Positions 8,380 through 17,701 of a stretch of DNA of 64,000 nt are shown in pieces; position 1 is the stretch's first letter, and every line of letters starts with the position of its first letter. Source of the stretch: Sporosarcina limicola (lineage in GTDB: Bacteria > Bacillota > Bacilli > Bacillales_A > Planococcaceae). The stretch covers positions 283,198-347,197 of the forward strand of contig NZ_JADBEL010000001.1 of assembly GCF_014873855.1 (NCBI RefSeq), in the 5' to 3' direction. The notes under the pieces were generated by a model. That model worked only from the letters and a program-made list of their open reading frames with translations, did not search any database and was not told the DNA's origin. The position numbers and the translations under genes were made by a program.

Positions 8380-9198
8380 GAAGGAGCCGCCAGATTTGAT
8401 AATTTCGGAGAAGTCGACTTCGATAACTTTGAATCCGTGGTCGCGCATTTGGGCGTTGACGTTTTTGTTTTGAGGTAGGCTGAATACTTTTTTGTCACCG
8501 ATGGATAGGACGTTCGTACCCATAGTGAATTGTTCTTCTTCGGATACTTCGATAAACTTATATTGCCTGGATAACTTGTCGATTGTTTTCCGGTCGAGCG
8601 CTGTCGGGAAAATGAGACCGACTTCAGGCGACAGAATATTGAATACGCAGTCGAGGTGCAAGTATTTTTCATTGAACGGGACGGATACGATTTCGTGATT
8701 GGGCAGGTCATTTTTTAGTTTTCGTACCGCCTCTTCGGATGTACGGCTACTGATGCCCACGTACACTGTATTGCGGTCAATAATAACGTCGCCGCCTTCT
8801 ACACGGTTTGTTGTTGTCTGGAATGGAATTTCCTCGTCATCTAGCCATTCTTCAAGGGCTTCTTCTTCACCTTTACGGATGTCACTTGCCATTTCAGCGA
8901 CAAAGATTTCTTCGCCTACTGTAAAGCCGATATCGCGAGTGAATACTTGTTCCGGGAACTGTTCGGAAGAGGGGAGCTTAATCACTTCTACGCCATGTTC
9001 TTTGAGTGTTTTTTCGAAGTCTTCATGTTGTTTCATCGCGATGTCTACATTTATATTTTCGTCTTCGTATTTTTTCTGTACATCGTTGATTACTTCTTCG
9101 ATTGCCATGAATTTTGGCTGGCATAGTATGACACGGCGTAGCGTATCATATTCTGTATGACATTTTGTTGCAGATGTTTCTTCCGTAGGGGAATTCAT
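8347..9198 (-). CDS. Dimethylarginine dimethylaminohydrolase/amidinotransferase-superfamily enzyme
   Basis: 283 residues, ATG with TGGAGG upstream. It belongs to the guanidino-group-modifying superfamily: opening YDTLRRVILCQP, then VFTRDIGFTVGEEIFVAEM, the RVEGGDVIIDRNTVYVG motif (substrate carboxylates), HLDCVFNILSP (catalytic His) and a C-terminal GGSFRCCSMPVVRE carrying the nucleophilic Cys at residue 275 or 276. Such enzymes hydrolyse arginine or methylarginines to citrulline. Which substrate is used is not clear. It is divergent from a YqcI/YcgG protein 99 bp away. Its 3' end was the apparent landing site of the adjacent toxin-antitoxin module. Confidence 0.85.
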   Translation of the reverse strand: MNSPTEETSATKCHTEYDTLRRVILCQPKFMAIEEVINDVQKKYEDENINVDIAMKQHEDFEKTLKEHGVEVIKLPSSEQFPEQVFTRDIGFTVGEEIFVAEMASDIRKGEEEALEEWLDDEEIPFQTTTNRVEGGDVIIDRNTVYVGISSRTSEEAVRKLKNDLPNHEIVSVPFNEKYLHLDCVFNILSPEVGLIFPTALDRKTIDKLSRQYKFIEVSEEEQFTMGTNVLSIGDKKVFSLPQNKNVNAQMRDHGFKVIEVDFSEIIKSGGSFRCCSMPVVRE

Positions 9199-9297
9199 TG
9201 TCCATCCTCCAGATAATTTTTATCGTCTTCCTTGGTGTTCCCCGTTCGGTTTAATTTAAACATTACACAACCCCAACACTGGTATGGAGGCGGTTTT

Positions 9298-10032
9298 TTG
9301 ACTCGAACAAACAAAGTGTTATTGTCGAAAGAGGATTTTGGGGAACGGCCCGATTTGCCGGATTGGTTGTTAAATGAGTACAAGTCATTCCACGAGACAG
9401 TAACAAACAAGACATTTCCGTGCTATTTCGGGATGGTTGGTGAGCTGAAAGGCGAGTTACGCTATGCCTATATATTGCAGAGGGATTGGTCGAATTTGCC
9501 GGCTGCGTTGAAGTCTTTTTTGGTACTTTTTGAAAATCCGATACACAAGCGACATGGATTATTCGTCTTTGTCGAGCCACTTGAAAAGGAGGGCTCGTTG
9601 GGAGATTATCGCAAGCAGTTTTGGGAAATATTGCAGTATTTACATTGGGTGGATGAAGTCGAATGGCCATCAGGAAGTCCACGTGATCCTGCGCATCATT
9701 TATGGGATTTTCGTTTCCATGGCGAGCCGATTTTCGTTTTTGGCAATACACCTGCTTACAACCAACGGAAAACACGCAATCTCGGCAATGCAATGGTACT
9801 AGGATTTCAGCCACGCCGGATTTTTGAAGGTTTGGAAGGGACGGAAAAAGGTGGCATCATGTCGCGCGAGAAGGTCCGCGAACGCGTTGAGGTGTGGGAT
9901 CAGTTGCCAAAGCATCCGGACATTAGCCATTTCGGCGATCCAGAGCATAATGAGTGGAAACAGTTTTTCATCGGGGATGATAGTGAACCGATTGTCGGGA
10001 GATGCCCGTTTTCTCATAAGGAAATGAATTAA
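9298..10032 (+). CDS. YqcI/YcgG-family protein (GntA-like, predicted heme-dependent)
   Basis: 244 residues from the TTG at 9298, chosen because GGAGGCGG lies about 7 bases upstream; the frame is open back to 9232 but without a ribosome site. Landmarks are FPCYFGMVGELKGELRYAYI, FWEILQYLHWVD, DPAHHLWDFRFHGEPIFVFG and a C-terminal VGRCPFSH. Members of this family include GntA, a heme-dependent N-hydroxylase acting on an arginine-derived guanidino compound; most bacterial members, including this one, are uncharacterised. The divergent neighbour also acts on guanidino groups, which makes a joint pathway conceivable but unproven. Confidence 0.8.
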   Translation: MTRTNKVLLSKEDFGERPDLPDWLLNEYKSFHETVTNKTFPCYFGMVGELKGELRYAYILQRDWSNLPAALKSFLVLFENPIHKRHGLFVFVEPLEKEGSLGDYRKQFWEILQYLHWVDEVEWPSGSPRDPAHHLWDFRFHGEPIFVFGNTPAYNQRKTRNLGNAMVLGFQPRRIFEGLEGTEKGGIMSREKVRERVEVWDQLPKHPDISHFGDPEHNEWKQFFIGDDSEPIVGRCPFSHKEMN

Positions 10033-10056
10033 AAGCCGTCCTAGGTGGGCGGCTTT
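10032..10056. terminator. Hairpin between convergent genes
   Basis: AAAGCCG-CC / GG-CGGCTTT stem around a TAGGT loop, overlapping the stop codon of the YqcI/YcgG gene. The T run is short on both sides. It could terminate both converging transcripts. Confidence 0.6.
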
Positions 10057-10067
10057 CGCTGTTAGGC

Positions 10068-10361
10068 TCATGATTCTTTTAAAGCCGTTTCTGTTGTGTC
10101 ATAGTTTTCAGACGCTTCGTTTAGCGTTTGAAAATAGTCTGCTGATAGTCCGTCAGACGAGTCAACAGGGATAATTTTTCGAATGACCAATTCATGTTCT
10201 CGCATTTCCACTTGGACATTTTCTCCTTCAATTACTTTGAGATGGTCGAGCATTTCTTCGGATAGGGTGACAGCGTATGCATCGCCATTCTGGATGATCT
10301 GTTGTAGCTGGATTGTTGGTTCTTTCGGGTTCCAATCATTGTTCAATGAAAATCCCTCCAT
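10068..10361 (-). CDS. AbrB/MazE-like DNA-binding protein (third gene of the Doc operon)
   Basis: 97 residues. Residues ~25-62 (GDAYAVTLSEEMLDHLKVIE, then GENVQVEMREHELVIRK) have the swapped-hairpin AbrB/SpoVT pattern; the C-terminal ~35 residues are acidic and low in structure, as in toxin-neutralising tails. It begins 9 bp after the Doc gene. A second AbrB-fold gene precedes Doc, so this could be a spare or composite antitoxin. Moderate confidence in the fold, low in role. Confidence 0.65.
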   Translation of the reverse strand: MEGFSLNNDWNPKEPTIQLQQIIQNGDAYAVTLSEEMLDHLKVIEGENVQVEMREHELVIRKIIPVDSSDGLSADYFQTLNEASENYDTTETALKES

Positions 10362-10370
10362 CTTTTGGAT

Positions 10371-10781
10371 TTATTTATCACCATGGACTAAAAAAAGGCC
10401 TAACTCTTCAACAATTTTCGCAACTTCCTCTTCTGCACAATCGTGTTCATCATGTGCAATTTTTACTGTGTAGTCTTCCAAGAAGATGTCCTCTACATTC
10501 AATGTGTAATTATTTATCTCCAACAAGACTAGGAATACGGAAAGTGCGGTCCGTTTGTTGCCGTTGAAAAAGATATGCATTCTAACAATCGTGTGATAAT
10601 AACAGCATGCTTTATCAAAAAGTGTTGGAAACAATTCAACTCCGAAATATTTCGCATAGGGTCTTGCCAACATCGCTTCGAACTTCGCTTCTATTTTCAC
10701 CCCCGCTTGGTTATCTTCATGATGCTCTCCCATGATTGCATAATGAATCAGCAAAATTTCTTCTCTAGTCAAGCAATTCAT
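10371..10781 (-). CDS. Doc/Fic-family toxin
   Basis: 136 residues. The active-site loop HIFFNGNKRTALSVFL (residues ~70-85) is the Doc version of the Fic motif (HxFxxxNKRT). Upstream LTREEILLIHYAIM and FPTLFDKACCYYHTIVRMH fit death-on-curing proteins. Doc phosphorylates elongation factor Tu; some relatives AMPylate. Its start overlaps the stop of the upstream AbrB-like gene (TAATG), so translation is coupled. No Phd-type partner is adjacent; the antitoxin is presumably the AbrB-fold protein. Confidence 0.88.
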   Translation of the reverse strand: MNCLTREEILLIHYAIMGEHHEDNQAGVKIEAKFEAMLARPYAKYFGVELFPTLFDKACCYYHTIVRMHIFFNGNKRTALSVFLVLLEINNYTLNVEDIFLEDYTVKIAHDEHDCAEEEVAKIVEELGLFLVHGDK

Positions 10782-11035
10782 TAGCGGTCCTTAAGATTGC
10801 TTAGTGTTTGACCATATCGTGTCATGACTTTGTCAAGTGCTGATACAATTTCTGGACGGACGTTTTCTGGGAGAGACGGCCTTTTTTTAACAATGAATTC
10901 ATTGGCAGACGATTCGTAGATGACAGATACGTCATCTCCTTTTTGGATACCCAACTGTTTCACCACTTCAGATGGGATGCTAACAGTAAGGCTATTGCCT
11001 GTTTGATTTACTTTTCGGTTGTATTCATATGCCAT
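10781..11035 (-). CDS. AbrB/MazE-family antitoxin
   Basis: 84 residues, ATG with AGGAGG upstream. RKVNQTGNSLTVSIPSEVVK and LGIQKGDDVSVIYES form the MazE/AbrB DNA-binding fold; the C-terminal part (SALDKVMTRYGQTLSNLKDR) probably contacts the toxin. It is first in a three-gene operon with doc and a second AbrB-like gene, and likely autoregulates through the palindrome in its promoter. Confidence 0.85.
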   Translation of the reverse strand: MAYEYNRKVNQTGNSLTVSIPSEVVKQLGIQKGDDVSVIYESSANEFIVKKRPSLPENVRPEIVSALDKVMTRYGQTLSNLKDR

Positions 11036-11064
11036 TGTAAAATGCCTCCTTTGTAATTACAGTA

Positions 11065-11093
11065 ATTATATACTTACCTTGTAAGGATTACAA
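11065..11093 (-). promoter_or_regulatory. Promoter of the abrB-doc operon with operator in the spacer
   Basis: Minus strand TTGTAA (11093-11088), 17-base spacer, TATAAT (11070-11065). The spacer contains the palindrome CTTACAAGGTAAG (11085-11073), a good site for the AbrB-fold antitoxin. Confidence 0.7.
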
Positions 11094-11256
11094 CTTATAA
11101 ATAGCGAATCGTACTTTTTAAATGTGATGAGTAGTAAACACATGTATTTAACTTGTTTAGCCACAGTACCTTTCAAGGCACAAAGTTTTGTTTTGCTGAT
11201 AAATGTACTGCTCTTGCTGATATAATTCGGCTGAGTGCTGGATTAGTTAAAACATG

Positions 11257-11285
11257 AAAAAACCCCACATCTCTGCGAGGTTTTT
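11257..11285 (-). terminator. Terminator of the D-serine dehydratase gene
   Basis: AAAAAACC / GGTTTTT arms around a GC-containing loop, about 57 bases downstream of the stop; T-rich on the minus strand. The stem is mostly A-T. The rest of 11094-11256 shows nothing recognisable. Confidence 0.6.
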
Positions 11286-11341
11286 CATTATTCATATGAC
11301 TTTTCTTCATGCTCTACCGATTTCCTGGGGAATAAAGTATG

Positions 11342-12655
11342 TTATTTCCTGGCCATGCCGTAATATAGAGCCATTTCAGATTCGGGAACCATGCTGCCAC
11401 CTGTTGCCCAGACAAGATGGGTTGCATTAGCGGAGTTGGCGTCTTTCACGTTGTCACGGATAACGTTTACGGGTCCAGTCATACCAGCGAGTGCGGATGG
11501 TTCGAGTCGGATGTCTTCTGTGTCGGCGAGCAATTTTAATAGGTGGAACATTGTTGAGTCGGCGATTGTGTAGCAGCCGGATAAAAGTGGTTCCATCGTT
11601 TTCCCGACGAAGCCAGATGCTGTGCTAACTGCGAGTCCGTCTGCTGCGGTTTTATTGTCGAGGCCGAAGTCTTGAACGGCTATTCTATCGTGCAAACCGG
11701 TTATCATGCCAAGCATCATAGACGGAGAATGTGTCGGTTCCGCGAAGAAACAGTAGACGTTGTCGCCGAATGCGAGCTTGAGTCCGAATGCCACTCCACC
11801 TGGTCCACCGCCAACACCGCATGGTAAGTAGACGAATAGCGGATGGTCTTCATCGACAACCGTATCACGTTCTTTTAATTGTGTTGCAACACGTTCACCT
11901 GCTACGGCATAGCCTAGAAACAGATCGCGTGAATTTTCATCGTCAACAAAGTGACAGCTTGGTTCTGCATCAGCTTGGCGACGACCTTCTTCAACCGCCT
12001 TGCTGTAGTCTTCGGCATATTCGACGACCGCCACGCCTTTTTCACGTAACAGATCCTTCTTCCACTGTTTTGCATCGGCAGACATATGGACAGTAACATT
12101 GAAGCCAAGTTTTGCACTCATGATTCCGATGCTAAGTCCAAGGTTGCCAGTTGAGCCGACTGCGATTTTATGCTTTGCAAAAAGGTTTTTGAATTCAGGT
12201 TCAGCAAACTTTGCGTAGTTTCCTTCTGGTGTTATTAACCTGTGTTCGATTGCAAGTGTTTCTGCGTGTTTCAGAATTTCATAGATACCGCCACGGGCTT
12301 TGATGGAGCCAGAAATGGGCAGCGCATTGTCTTGTTTCAATAGAAGTTTACCTGATATGAGTGTCTTGTATTCACTGCCGATTGCTTCTTTCATCTGTGG
12401 GATCGACGTAAGTGGTGATTCGATGATGCCATTTGATTTCTTTGTTTCCGGGAAGACACATTCAATATACGGCGCGAAACGTTTTAGTCGGTCTGATGCA
12501 TCTTGCACATCCGCTAGGGTTACACTCGTTTTCCGGAGTCCGGTTGCTGTCGATTCAATCAGTGGGTTAAGCCAAAGGACTTCTTCGTGATGAATCATGT
12601 TTTCGATGAGCGGAAGCTTCTTTTTCCACTTGTTCACTTCGGTTGTATTCAACAT
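11342..12655 (-). CDS. dsdA: D-serine ammonia-lyase
   Basis: 437 residues, the usual size of DsdA. It converts D-serine to pyruvate and ammonia with PLP. The PLP lysine lies in [17 protein letters not shown] (~residues 110-126); a glycine-rich phosphate loop is seen in [14 protein letters not shown] and [26 protein letters not shown] is near the end. ATG preceded by AAGGAG. It is a single-gene unit with its own terminator; a regulator is not adjacent. D-Serine is toxic by interfering with wall and CoA synthesis, so this is detoxifying or catabolic. Confidence 0.94.
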   Translation of the reverse strand: MLNTTEVNKWKKKLPLIENMIHHEEVLWLNPLIESTATGLRKTSVTLADVQDASDRLKRFAPYIECVFPETKKSNGIIESPLTSIPQMKEAIGSEYKTLISGKLLLKQDNALPISGSIKARGGIYEILKHAETLAIEHRLITPEGNYAKFAEPEFKNLFAKHKIAVGSTGNLGLSIGIMSAKLGFNVTVHMSADAKQWKKDLLREKGVAVVEYAEDYSKAVEEGRRQADAEPSCHFVDDENSRDLFLGYAVAGERVATQLKERDTVVDEDHPLFVYLPCGVGGGPGGVAFGLKLAFGDNVYCFFAEPTHSPSMMLGMITGLHDRIAVQDFGLDNKTAADGLAVSTASGFVGKTMEPLLSGCYTIADSTMFHLLKLLADTEDIRLEPSALAGMTGPVNVIRDNVKDANSANATHLVWATGGSMVPESEMALYYGMARK

Positions 12656-12688
12656 GTTTGTCGCTCCTTTTTCGGAATGTCGTCGTTT

Positions 12689-15310
12689 TCATTCGTTAAT
12701 TGAGCTTGATAAACGATATTTTCTCAACAAGAAAAAAGTCAATAGAAGCGAAAGTATTGAACATAGCAACGCCGGGAAAAAGTGCGGCGGATAATACGTT
12801 AGTTCAATATCATTCATGCCTTCCTTCAATTTCAAGCCAGTGAAAGCGTAATTCGCCCGTTCAATTTTTTGCTTTTGCCCATTAATTTTCGCTGTCCAAC
12901 CCTTTTCAAAAGGAATCGGGAGTGTCATATGAGTTTGGCCTGTGTTATTGTCATACGCCAAGGCGACACGCCCACCTTCCCATACCACTGGCACCTCAGG
13001 CTCAAGTTCACTTGCCCCTTTTAACGTTTTGAGAAGTTCATAATTCTCTTCATGAAGTTCAAAGTTTGCAATCGTATAATTTCCTTTAGGAAGTCGAATC
13101 GAAATTCGATCTGTATGTGAAACTCTTATTGTAATATCATTCATATTTGTGCGATAGATTGAGGTACTTCTTTTGCGATAGGTGTTAAATTCATTCACTT
13201 TCAACTTAAATGATTCGTCATGTTCAATGCCTTCTATGAAAAATGATATGAAATAATCGCTGTCATCTTCGCTCGGATTCGTAAGCACAAGATCCAATCC
13301 GCCTTCATCTCCCAAAACTGTTAACTTATTCTCTTGGTACGTTGAAGCAACTTCTTCAATTTTCGTTTGTTTGATGATATTTAAGCTTTCTGGGATTGGG
13401 TTCCCTTTACCTTCATCTACTATAATTCCCTCAAGCATTGCCCGCTCTTTTGCAATAGGCGAGGCGTTTTCTAAATCAGTTTCTGAAAACACCTTTTTCG
13501 TTGTACGGACAAACGGCAGTATATAGTCATTCTTGTAAGCAACAAAGTCCCCTACTTCAGCAAACCGTGAAAAACCATAAGGGATTGCTTTCTTCGGTTT
13601 TTCAGCAATATAATACTTCCCACTAAGTACACTATATAGATTCGCGCGGTCTCCAAGCGATGCATAACGACTTACACTTTCTCTACCCATCGCAATTCTC
13701 AAGTCAGTCAAATAGAACGTTAGAAGCTCTTTGTTTAAAATACTTGAATACACACTCATCCCTTTAAACTCTTGCACAATGGGCGTGTTGTTCCGACCTC
13801 TAGCCATCCAGTCAATACGTGCTAAAGGATCGCTTTCTTCAGCTTGAATCATATTTATTAACTGACGCTGATCTTTTCCATAATAAGCTTCACTCATCAT
13901 GAATTCTTTAGTAATTCCATATGTGGTTCCCTTATTGTATGTCAGTGTTTGTTTTTGATAAATATTTGCGGACAAAAGGCTCGTTACAAGTACTAACGAC
14001 GTCAAAAGCACCAGCGTCCATTTCTCCTTCTTCCATGTGTATAACAGAACGGCTGCAAATGTTAGCAATATGCCTGCCAGTTGATAGTTATCGAGTAGGA
14101 TTGAAATAACTAATGTTGGATCCACCCAATATGCAAAGGTATACAGACTTGCTGTGATGGAGATTGCAATGACGAGTTGCTTAATTTTCACAGTAGAAAA
14201 TTGTTGAAGACTTACGGCGACAACTCCCGCAACGGTGAGGGACATGAAATATTCCCAACGGTATTGAGGTGCTGAAAGCCCATTAAATAGACTTCCGACG
14301 ACAGGGCTGTAGTGCATAACCGCCAATAGTAGCGTTAAACTAGCAAAGAATCGAAAAATGCGGATTTTATAAAACGCAAACAATAATAGGCATATAACAG
14401 CAAATACCGGCAACATAACAATCCGGCTATTCAGTAGCAAATTATCGACAACACCAAATAACGGGATTTCCCCCTCGTATGGTGGTCTATGATTGTTTAA
14501 ATAACCATACACAGATGGGATGAAAAACACTGCACTAATGCCAAAACCTGCGATTCCACTTAGTAAAAAGATCTTGACTTGCTGCATCTTTTTAACTTCG
14601 TTTTCACTGAGAGGGATCATCCAGCGTAAAAGAATATACATCCCTGCTACCAAGAAATTAATATACGCAAAGTAAAAGTTGTCAATCATACTTAAAGAAA
14701 CAGCAGCAACAAACCACAACGCATTTTTTTCACGAATCACTTTTTCAGCACCGAATAACAGTAACGGCAAGAAAATCATTGCGTCCGCAAAGAACTCCCA
14801 ATAGGTCACATGCCGAAAATAGATAATACTCGTTCCATACAATACCGCTCCAACGAAGGCTGGGATTGGTTTGAATTTTATGTACCGGAAATAGCCTATC
14901 GTTAGTAAAATCACGACCGTCATGCGCGCAATACTAACAAATAGTATTGCGTTCGCCCAGTATAATACATCTGGTTTGCCAATCACATTCATGGTTTCCA
15001 ATAAAAAAGTTATAGCGACCGTCAACATAAAAACAATTGACGTGGAAAAATAGTACCCTAACTGTGAGAATGTGCCTCCCCCAAAACCAAATCCATTGGA
15101 ATAAAAGAAGTTTCCACTTGTGATTTCATTGTACAAAAGGTGTTTAAAGGGAATCATTTGTGAAAGACCATCATTCCTACCCGTCATAAATCTTTCTTCA
15201 AGAAACTCAGTAAAAAAGAAGAAATGCGCCAGAAAAGCGATACTTAAACTTGCGAGTAGTAAAACGACTATGTGAACCTTTTTATGTTCAAAAAATCCAG
15301 CTTTTGTCAT
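12689..15310 (-). CDS. yfhO: YfhO-family multi-membrane protein (GT-C type glycosyl transferase)
   Basis: 873 residues with about 13 membrane helices in the first ~460 residues, an extracellular C-terminal domain and a final helix (FFPALLCSILSLLLTFFLL). An early Glu-Arg/Asn-Asp loop (EERFMTGRNDGLSQMIPFKH) resembles the catalytic first loop of GT-C enzymes. In Bacillus, CsbB (lipid-linked sugar synthesis), a GtcA flippase and YfhO (transfer outside) glycosylate lipoteichoic acid. Here the three kinds of gene are consecutive and overlap, this one last (ATGA overlap with GtrA). The acceptor in this organism is inferred. Confidence 0.88.
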   Translation of the reverse strand: MTKAGFFEHKKVHIVVLLLASLSIAFLAHFFFFTEFLEERFMTGRNDGLSQMIPFKHLLYNEITSGNFFYSNGFGFGGGTFSQLGYYFSTSIVFMLTVAITFLLETMNVIGKPDVLYWANAILFVSIARMTVVILLTIGYFRYIKFKPIPAFVGAVLYGTSIIYFRHVTYWEFFADAMIFLPLLLFGAEKVIREKNALWFVAAVSLSMIDNFYFAYINFLVAGMYILLRWMIPLSENEVKKMQQVKIFLLSGIAGFGISAVFFIPSVYGYLNNHRPPYEGEIPLFGVVDNLLLNSRIVMLPVFAVICLLLFAFYKIRIFRFFASLTLLLAVMHYSPVVGSLFNGLSAPQYRWEYFMSLTVAGVVAVSLQQFSTVKIKQLVIAISITASLYTFAYWVDPTLVISILLDNYQLAGILLTFAAVLLYTWKKEKWTLVLLTSLVLVTSLLSANIYQKQTLTYNKGTTYGITKEFMMSEAYYGKDQRQLINMIQAEESDPLARIDWMARGRNNTPIVQEFKGMSVYSSILNKELLTFYLTDLRIAMGRESVSRYASLGDRANLYSVLSGKYYIAEKPKKAIPYGFSRFAEVGDFVAYKNDYILPFVRTTKKVFSETDLENASPIAKERAMLEGIIVDEGKGNPIPESLNIIKQTKIEEVASTYQENKLTVLGDEGGLDLVLTNPSEDDSDYFISFFIEGIEHDESFKLKVNEFNTYRKRSTSIYRTNMNDITIRVSHTDRISIRLPKGNYTIANFELHEENYELLKTLKGASELEPEVPVVWEGGRVALAYDNNTGQTHMTLPIPFEKGWTAKINGQKQKIERANYAFTGLKLKEGMNDIELTYYPPHFFPALLCSILSLLLTFFLLRKYRLSSSINE

Positions 15311-15684
15311 GATGATTTCATCACCCTCCCAGTAACCACAAACGTAATCGGAATTGTGACAAACAGTGCAGCGATTGGCGCAAAGCTGCTATTTAAATGA
15401 AGGATATCGACCAAAATGAATAATAAAATTGCTGTAATCGTTATATTGACCGCTTGGGTTAGAGGGAAATAGAAAAACTTCTTCCATGTAGGCTTCACTT
15501 TATAGGTATAGAGCGAGTTTAAAAAGAAGGATCCGATAATGCTGATCACGACGCCAATCACATGTGCCAAAAGATAATGCAAAGTGAACCCATGAAGACA
15601 CACTAAATAGAACGCATAGTAAACGACCGTATTCACACCGCCTACGACTACAAATTTAAAAAATTCAGTATTAATAAATGACAT
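15307..15684 (-). CDS. GtrA/GtcA-family lipid-sugar flippase
   Basis: 125 residues with four membrane helices and the family opening FFKFVVVGGVNTVVYYAFYL. It is thought to flip undecaprenyl-phosphate sugar across the membrane. It overlaps the upstream glycosyltransferase by 14 bases and the downstream YfhO gene by 4 bases, which argues for tight coupling of the three. Confidence 0.9.
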   Translation of the reverse strand: MSFINTEFFKFVVVGGVNTVVYYAFYLVCLHGFTLHYLLAHVIGVVISIIGSFFLNSLYTYKVKPTWKKFFYFPLTQAVNITITAILLFILVDILHLNSSFAPIAALFVTIPITFVVTGRVMKSS

Positions 15685-16636
15685 TCTTCTCTCTTTTCTC
15701 AGTCACTTGCTCAATGTTTGACTGTTGAATTAAATAATGCGGCCTTTTTTTCGTTTCGTTATAAATTCGTCCAATATATTCACCGATGATTCCTAATGAT
15801 ACCAGTTGAACTCCACCTAAAAAGAGCACCGCTGAAATCGTTGTAAAGTAGCCAGGGACATCAACTCCGTGTTTTAAAATTTGAACAAACGTTGTCCCAA
15901 TATAAAATAATGCCAATAATAATATAAAGGAGCCCATATAAAAACAAAGTCGTAATGGCTTATTGTTAAATGAAACAATTCCGTCAACTCCGTAATTCAA
16001 CAGCGCCGCAAAGGACCACTTCGAATCACCTTTTCCGCGGACTACGTTTTCATATGAAATATTTTTTTGTTCCAAACCAATCCATGAGTAAAGTCCTTTA
16101 GAGAATCGATTTCCCTCACTTAGCTGCAGAAGAGCATTTACTGCTATTCGACTAAGTAATCTAAAATCGCCCTCTCCATTCGTCAATTGTACGTCTACAG
16201 TCTTATTAATGAGACTATAATAAATGACGGATAGAGCAGAACGTATACGTGAATCGCCTTTTCTATTCCTCTTCGCGACGACCTGGTCATAACCTTCTTC
16301 AAATCCTTTTAAGAACTCTGGTATCATGTATGCAGGATGTTGTAAATCGGCATCCATTATAATCACAGCGGCCCCAGTTGCATGTTGAAGCCCTGCCAAA
16401 ATAGCCGCTTCTTTTCCAAAGTTCCGGGTGAATGAAACATATTTCACTTCTTGAAACGTAAATACCAGTTTCCGAATCACATCGATTGTTTCATCTGTGC
16501 TTCCATCATCTATGAAAATTACTTCGTATGCATAATGTTGTTGCCGCATTTCTTCATTGATTGCCTTCATGACATTTTCTAAATTGTCTGCTTCGTTATG
16601 TGCAGGGATGATAAAAGAAATCGTTAGCAAATCCAT
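15671..16636 (-). CDS. Family 2 glycosyltransferase, polyprenyl-phosphate sugar synthase type (CsbB/GtrB-like)
   Basis: 321 residues. GT2 domain in the first ~220: SFIIPAHNEADNLENVM, FIDDGSTDETIDVI, the DXD-type IIMDADLQHP, and NGEGDFRLLSR with KGDSKWSFAALLNYG. Two C-terminal membrane helices (~230-290) are followed by GIIGEYIGRIYNETKKRPHY, typical of the GtrB/CsbB group. It makes a lipid-linked sugar on the inner face for the flippase and YfhO encoded next. Confidence 0.92.
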   Translation of the reverse strand: MDLLTISFIIPAHNEADNLENVMKAINEEMRQQHYAYEVIFIDDGSTDETIDVIRKLVFTFQEVKYVSFTRNFGKEAAILAGLQHATGAAVIIMDADLQHPAYMIPEFLKGFEEGYDQVVAKRNRKGDSRIRSALSVIYYSLINKTVDVQLTNGEGDFRLLSRIAVNALLQLSEGNRFSKGLYSWIGLEQKNISYENVVRGKGDSKWSFAALLNYGVDGIVSFNNKPLRLCFYMGSFILLLALFYIGTTFVQILKHGVDVPGYFTTISAVLFLGGVQLVSLGIIGEYIGRIYNETKKRPHYLIQQSNIEQVTEKREKNVIY

Positions 16637-16676
16637 TATTCCACCTGTTTCTTTTTATATTCTTAGCGTACAAGTA

Positions 16677-17558
16677 TTAGTTGAAACGTTCAATTAGTTC
16701 GCGGGTCAGATCGAATCGTGAGTTAATCGTATCCTCCCCCTCTACTTCGACGCCGATGACGACCGTTATGTTGCGTCTTCCGTCAAAAATCCCTGTACCT
16801 GCAAAGCAGGATCCGGCTTCGTCGGTGAATCCAGTCTTCAATCCGTCGATTCCAAGCATCGCTTGTGGCATACCCGCCAACATGAGGTTTGTGCTCCAAA
16901 GTGTGATGCCTTCACTTGTTTGGAAACTCGTCATTTTGGTGAATTCGAGCACTTCGGGATATTTACCAATCAATTTTTGGGCAATGACTGCGACATCCTG
17001 GGCAGAAGAAAGATTTGTTTGCTCTTTTCCTTGTCCGACGTAGTTACCATCAAGACCACTTGCATTGAAATAGGTCGTCTCTTTCATGCCAAATTTTACC
17101 GCCTGGTCATTCATTAATTCTACAAAAGATTCTTCCGTTCCGCCAACCATTTCGGCAAGCGCGATTGCTGCATCGTTTGCGGAGGCAACGGTCATTGCTG
17201 TGAATAGTTCTTTTACGGTGTAGGTATTTCCGGGCTTCATCCCTAGTTTAACGATTGCAGTGGACCCGAAAAGTCGTTGTACATGTTCGCTTGGTTCATA
17301 GGTGCTTTCCCATGTCAACGAGTTACTTTTAATGGCATCTAGTACAAGATACTGCGTCATTAACTTTGACATACTTGCGATTGGTAACGGTGTTTCGCTA
17401 TTTTTTTGGTAGATGACTTTTCCTGTATCCGCATCCATAAGGAGCATAGCTTTCGCATTGACGTTCAAATCGATAGGTTCGGTATTTGATTTTTTGTCTT
17501 TCAGTATGATGGCAATACCTAGCACGCAAGCAAGTAGGATGACTATCATTTTCTTCAT
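16677..17558 (-). CDS. D-alanyl-D-alanine carboxypeptidase, S11 family (DacA-like)
   Basis: 293 residues from the ATG at 17558 (AAAAGG about 10 bases upstream; a GTG three codons earlier sits on the ribosome site). One N-terminal hydrophobic segment (MIVILLACVLGIAIIL) acts as anchor or signal. Penicillin-binding motifs are present in order: SMSK (nucleophile Ser, in PIASMSKLMTQYL), SAN (in VASANDAAIALAE) and KTG (in GIDGLKTGFTDEAGSC). It trims the terminal D-Ala of muropeptides. It is shorter than PBP5 and lacks the C-terminal beta domain and amphipathic anchor. Confidence 0.92.
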   Translation of the reverse strand: MKKMIVILLACVLGIAIILKDKKSNTEPIDLNVNAKAMLLMDADTGKVIYQKNSETPLPIASMSKLMTQYLVLDAIKSNSLTWESTYEPSEHVQRLFGSTAIVKLGMKPGNTYTVKELFTAMTVASANDAAIALAEMVGGTEESFVELMNDQAVKFGMKETTYFNASGLDGNYVGQGKEQTNLSSAQDVAVIAQKLIGKYPEVLEFTKMTSFQTSEGITLWSTNLMLAGMPQAMLGIDGLKTGFTDEAGSCFAGTGIFDGRRNITVVIGVEVEGEDTINSRFDLTRELIERFN

Positions 17559-17660
17559 TAAATTCACGCCTTTTCAGTTATGGGAGTCTGTTCATCCTAA
17601 TCATGCATGATAAGTATTAAGTATAACAAATCTGAAGAGATTCTTAAGGTTTAGTTTGTG

Positions 17661-17701
17661 GAAAGAAATAACCCCTCTGAGTTGGAAGGGTTATTTCTTT
17701 C
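17661..17701. terminator. Strong hairpin upstream of the carboxypeptidase gene
   Basis: Fourteen-pair stem GAAAGAAATAACCC / GGGTTATTTCTTTC. There is no gene close enough on either strand to assign it with certainty, so it may terminate a transcript from the gene-poor gap to the right. Confidence 0.55.
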
